Source of the DNA: Maribacter algarum (ex Zhang et al. 2020)
Lineage (GTDB): Bacteria > Bacteroidota > Bacteroidia > Flavobacteriales > Flavobacteriaceae
Assembly (NCBI RefSeq): GCF_005885635.1
Contig: NZ_VATY01000001.1
Location: 1,922,001-1,986,000, forward strand
Direction of reading: 5' to 3'
Length of the DNA: 64,000 bases
Within the stretch, counting starts at the first letter, position 1. Each line of letters begins with the position of its first letter. Position numbers and translations under genes: made by a program. This document shows positions 62,098-64,000 of the stretch, piece by piece. Below the pieces are notes generated by a model, which made no database searches, was not told where the DNA came from, and saw only the letters and a list, made by a program, of their open reading frames with translations.

Positions 62098-62174
62098 GTG
62101 ATTCGTTTGAGGTTTGATGTTTGAAGCACGATGCGCGAAGTTTTGACATCGAGCATCTGACATCTGGCATCAGA
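62098..62174. repeat. Heptanucleotide periodic repeat between punA and arsM
   Basis: Eleven consecutive 7-base units in register fill the gap (plus strand: GTGATTC, GTTTGAG, GTTTGAT, GTTTGAA, GCACGAT, GCGCGAA, GTTTTGA, CATCGAG, CATCTGA, CATCTGG, CATCAGA). The first half centres on GTTTGAN and the second on CATCNGA, so it is a drifting array rather than a simple microsatellite. Confidence 0.75.
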
Positions 62175-62181
62175 CCATTAT

Positions 62182-63003
62182 TTATATTTCTTTTATCAAT
62201 TCTCTAAATAACTTCACCATTTTCGGTTCTGTTTTTTCTGCAATTTCTATAATCTCTTGAATATTAACGGCTTGTAAATTATCTGGATCACATTCATCCG
62301 TCAAAACTGATACCGCTATAATGGGTAGTCGTAAATGATTGGCAACAATTACTTCTGGCACCGTACTCATTCCTACCGCATCGGCCCCAAGTGTCTTTAA
62401 CATGCGATATTCGGCCCTTGTTTCCAACTGTGGGCCGACAACAGAAGCATACACACCTTTCCTAAGGGAAATATTTTCTTTTTTGGCGATTGTCATCAAT
62501 TTTTTACCCATATCCGCATCATAAGGTTCCGCCATATCTACAAATCGATCTCCGAATTCCGCAACGTTTTTGAATGCCAATGGCGAACCGCCTTGCAAAT
62601 TGATATGATCTTCAATGAGCATCATGTCTCCTTTTTTGAAGTCCAGATTAATGGCTCCGGCAGCATTGGAAATGAATAGTTTTTGAATACCCAATCGATG
62701 CATAACGCGAATCGGGTAGGTGACATCCATAAGATCATAACCTTCATATAGGTGAAAGCGACCCTGCATGACCACCACTTTTTTACCTTCAAAAGTCCCG
62801 AATAATAGTTTGCCCGTATGAAACTCAACGGTTGCTAATGGAAAAAACGGAATATGGTTGTAATGTGCTACAACAGGGTTTTCAATTTCGTCAGCCAGCT
62901 TTCCTAACCCCGTGCCGAGTACTATACCTATTTCTGGATTATCGAACCCTTTGCTTTTAAGGTATTCAGTAGATTCTTGTAATTGCTTTTCTGTAAGTCT
63001 CAT
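62182..63003 (-). CDS. punA: Purine nucleoside phosphorylase
   Basis: A 273-residue trimeric-type purine nucleoside phosphorylase. It has GIVLGTGLGKLADEI (phosphate site, about 26-40), FHLYEGYDLMDVTYPIRVM (about 83-101), LFISNAAGAIN and GPQLETRAEYRMLKTLGADAVGMSTVPE (in part). It splits purine nucleosides with phosphate. Between ArsM and TIGR04282 genes it probably removes adenine from a deoxyadenosyl-arsenical made by ArsS. It is coupled to the upstream gene by an ATGA overlap. Confidence 0.92.
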   Translation of the reverse strand: MRLTEKQLQESTEYLKSKGFDNPEIGIVLGTGLGKLADEIENPVVAHYNHIPFFPLATVEFHTGKLLFGTFEGKKVVVMQGRFHLYEGYDLMDVTYPIRVMHRLGIQKLFISNAAGAINLDFKKGDMMLIEDHINLQGGSPLAFKNVAEFGDRFVDMAEPYDADMGKKLMTIAKKENISLRKGVYASVVGPQLETRAEYRMLKTLGADAVGMSTVPEVIVANHLRLPIIAVSVLTDECDPDNLQAVNIQEIIEIAEKTEPKMVKLFRELIKEI

Positions 63004-63680
63004 TTAGAATTCATATTTTTCAAAAAAGGTTGAAACACTTTTATATCCTTGATATCTTCATATATATCAATATCATTTCGCTCTTCCAATAATTGTACGT
63101 TTTCGTTTTTTAAATCGTTTAAGGTATCTTTCAAAACAGTTTCGGTGCCCCAAGTTTTATTTTGGAATACATTCGCATTGAAAGCATTCATTCCGAATAA
63201 ATAATAGCCACCATCTTCTGCAGGACCTATTACAAAATCTTTGGATTTAAGAACATCAAAGGCGTTTTCAATATCTGATTTGTCAAGGTCGTGCATATCG
63301 CTTCCAATAATGATGATACGTTCAAATCCCGAAGCAAATCCTTCTTGAAACGCATTGGCCATTCTGATGCCTAAATCACTTCCCTGCTGCAATCTTTTGT
63401 CGAAAAAAGTAGTATCCCAAATATCATCTGTCCAGATTTCTTCGGAATACCAAACCTGTTTCGCAGCATTAACATCTTGGGTCAATGCAGCGGTATGATT
63501 CAGTAAAAATTTATAAATCTCCAAAGCACTTTGATCACCAATGGTTGCGGCCAATCTAGTCTTACATTTTCCCAATTCAGGGTTGCGAGTAAAAATGAGC
63601 AACAAATTCTTTGAAACCATATTCGTATAGTTCACCGTAGGAGCTTCTTTCTTTTTTGTTGAGGGGAGGATAATAGACAT
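63000..63680 (-). CDS. Arsenosugar biosynthesis glycosyltransferase-like protein (TIGR04282 type)
   Basis: A 226-residue protein with a nucleotide-sugar-transferase-like fold: LLIFTRNPELGKCKTRLAA (about 27-45; the opening of this family), WTDDIWDTTFFDKRLQQGSDL, IIIGSDMHDLDKSDIENAFD and FVIGPAEDGGYYLFGMNAF. It probably joins the arsenosugar pathway before or with the TIGR04283 enzyme. A shorter start at Met22 (MVSKNLLLIF) would put the conserved motif nearer the N-terminus. Its stop overlaps the punA ATG by four bases. Confidence 0.86.
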   Translation of the reverse strand: MSIILPSTKKKEAPTVNYTNMVSKNLLLIFTRNPELGKCKTRLAATIGDQSALEIYKFLLNHTAALTQDVNAAKQVWYSEEIWTDDIWDTTFFDKRLQQGSDLGIRMANAFQEGFASGFERIIIIGSDMHDLDKSDIENAFDVLKSKDFVIGPAEDGGYYLFGMNAFNANVFQNKTWGTETVLKDTLNDLKNENVQLLEERNDIDIYEDIKDIKVFQPFLKNMNSK

Positions 63681-63723
63681 TCGTAAAGTTTAGAAATTAT
63701 AGCTATTAGAAAGGTGAATCAAC

Positions 63724-64000
63724 TTAATAAACTTTAATACCTGTTTTGAGAAGCTTACCCCATTGTTTGTCGAAGGTATGCACACTATCGGTTTCTACAG
63801 TGTTGTTTTTATAAACGTTTTTACCTTGATTTTTCCATTCGAAAATGCCGCCGTATAGGTTTTTTACATTCGTAAAACCTGCTTTTTGAAGCTTTTCGCC
63901 AATATCCTCAGAACGAACTCCAATGGAACAGTAGACTATGATAGGTGTATCTTTACTTGGAATCTTTTGTACAACAGCATCATGTTCAAAATTTTCATAG
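63724..64000 (-). CDS. Rhodanese-like domain protein, C-terminal fragment
   Basis: The last 91 codons of a gene that runs off the right edge. The active-site loop is IIVYCSIGVRSEDIGEKLQK, with catalytic Cys followed by SIGVRS, and NLYGGIFEWKNQG is the usual rhodanese ending. A short tail (about 35 residues) follows, ending KTGIKVY. Rhodanese domains transfer sulfur or act as thiol sensors. Rhodanese genes occur in arsenosugar loci and this one is 44 bases from the TIGR04282 gene, but its exact role there is unknown. Confidence 0.82.
   Translation of the reverse strand, partial: YENFEHDAVVQKIPSKDTPIIVYCSIGVRSEDIGEKLQKAGFTNVKNLYGGIFEWKNQGKNVYKNNTVETDSVHTFDKQWGKLLKTGIKVY

Noticed and set aside
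62087-62170. Upstream-extended start of arsM
   Set aside because: The extra 28 codons fall in the heptamer array. The family N-terminus (SYLETTNDLYKEAAL) starts at the later ATG.

Overview
The window looks like a chromosomal segment of a marine Flavobacteriaceae bacterium (Bacteroidota). The evidence is SusC/SusD transport, a type IX secretion (T9SS) adhesin with a PorP/SprF partner, mevalonate-pathway genes, an arginine operon using an acyl-ornithine transcarbamylase, AT-rich DNA, weak ribosome binding sites and several promoter elements of the form TAnnTTTG. I saw no rRNA, tRNA, CRISPR array, insertion sequence or phage gene.

Layout. 1-13,013: sugar utilisation. On the minus strand are susC, susD, xylB and the first codons of xylA. 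Divergent on the plus strand are a LacI-type regulator, beta-phosphoglucomutase, a GH65 maltose phosphorylase and a GH13 lipoprotein. Together they import an oligosaccharide, cut alpha-glucans outside the cytoplasm and phosphorolyse maltose inside it. susC carries a perfect 189-bp in-frame tandem duplication. 13,032-21,132: housekeeping genes, including diphosphomevalonate decarboxylase, a GHMP (mevalonate-type) kinase, a UbiA prenyltransferase, a nitrilase and a pseudouridine synthase. 21,139-34,484: envelope genes, dominated by a 2,679-residue T9SS type B surface protein, its PorP/SprF partner and a TPR-AraC regulator.

34,622-43,937: a nine-gene arginine operon on the minus strand (GNAT acyltransferase, argG, argC, proC, argD, argF', argB, argE', argH). 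The main discovery of the window lies just upstream of it: an unannotated 27-codon leader peptide ending in four consecutive Arg codons, which looks like an arginine-sensing attenuator. Two gaps in the operon are filled by 7-bp periodic repeats, and a fragment resembling an M1 aminopeptidase tail follows argH.

44,002-59,131: polyprenol-type and family-2 glycosyltransferases, a paraoxonase-like protein, a polyferredoxin/FAD-oxidoreductase pair divergent from a DUF547 protein and an outer-membrane barrel, a GH113-like hydrolase, an Omp85-like protein and a cell-wall amidase. 59,132-64,000: an arsenosugar biosynthesis operon (rhodanese, TIGR04282 protein, purine nucleoside phosphorylase, ArsM, DUF547 lipoprotein, TIGR04283 glycosyltransferase and a small unknown), cut by the right window edge.

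Several families of short intergenic palindromes and periodic repeats recur and are listed separately. Family assignments rest on motifs read by eye; no database search was possible.
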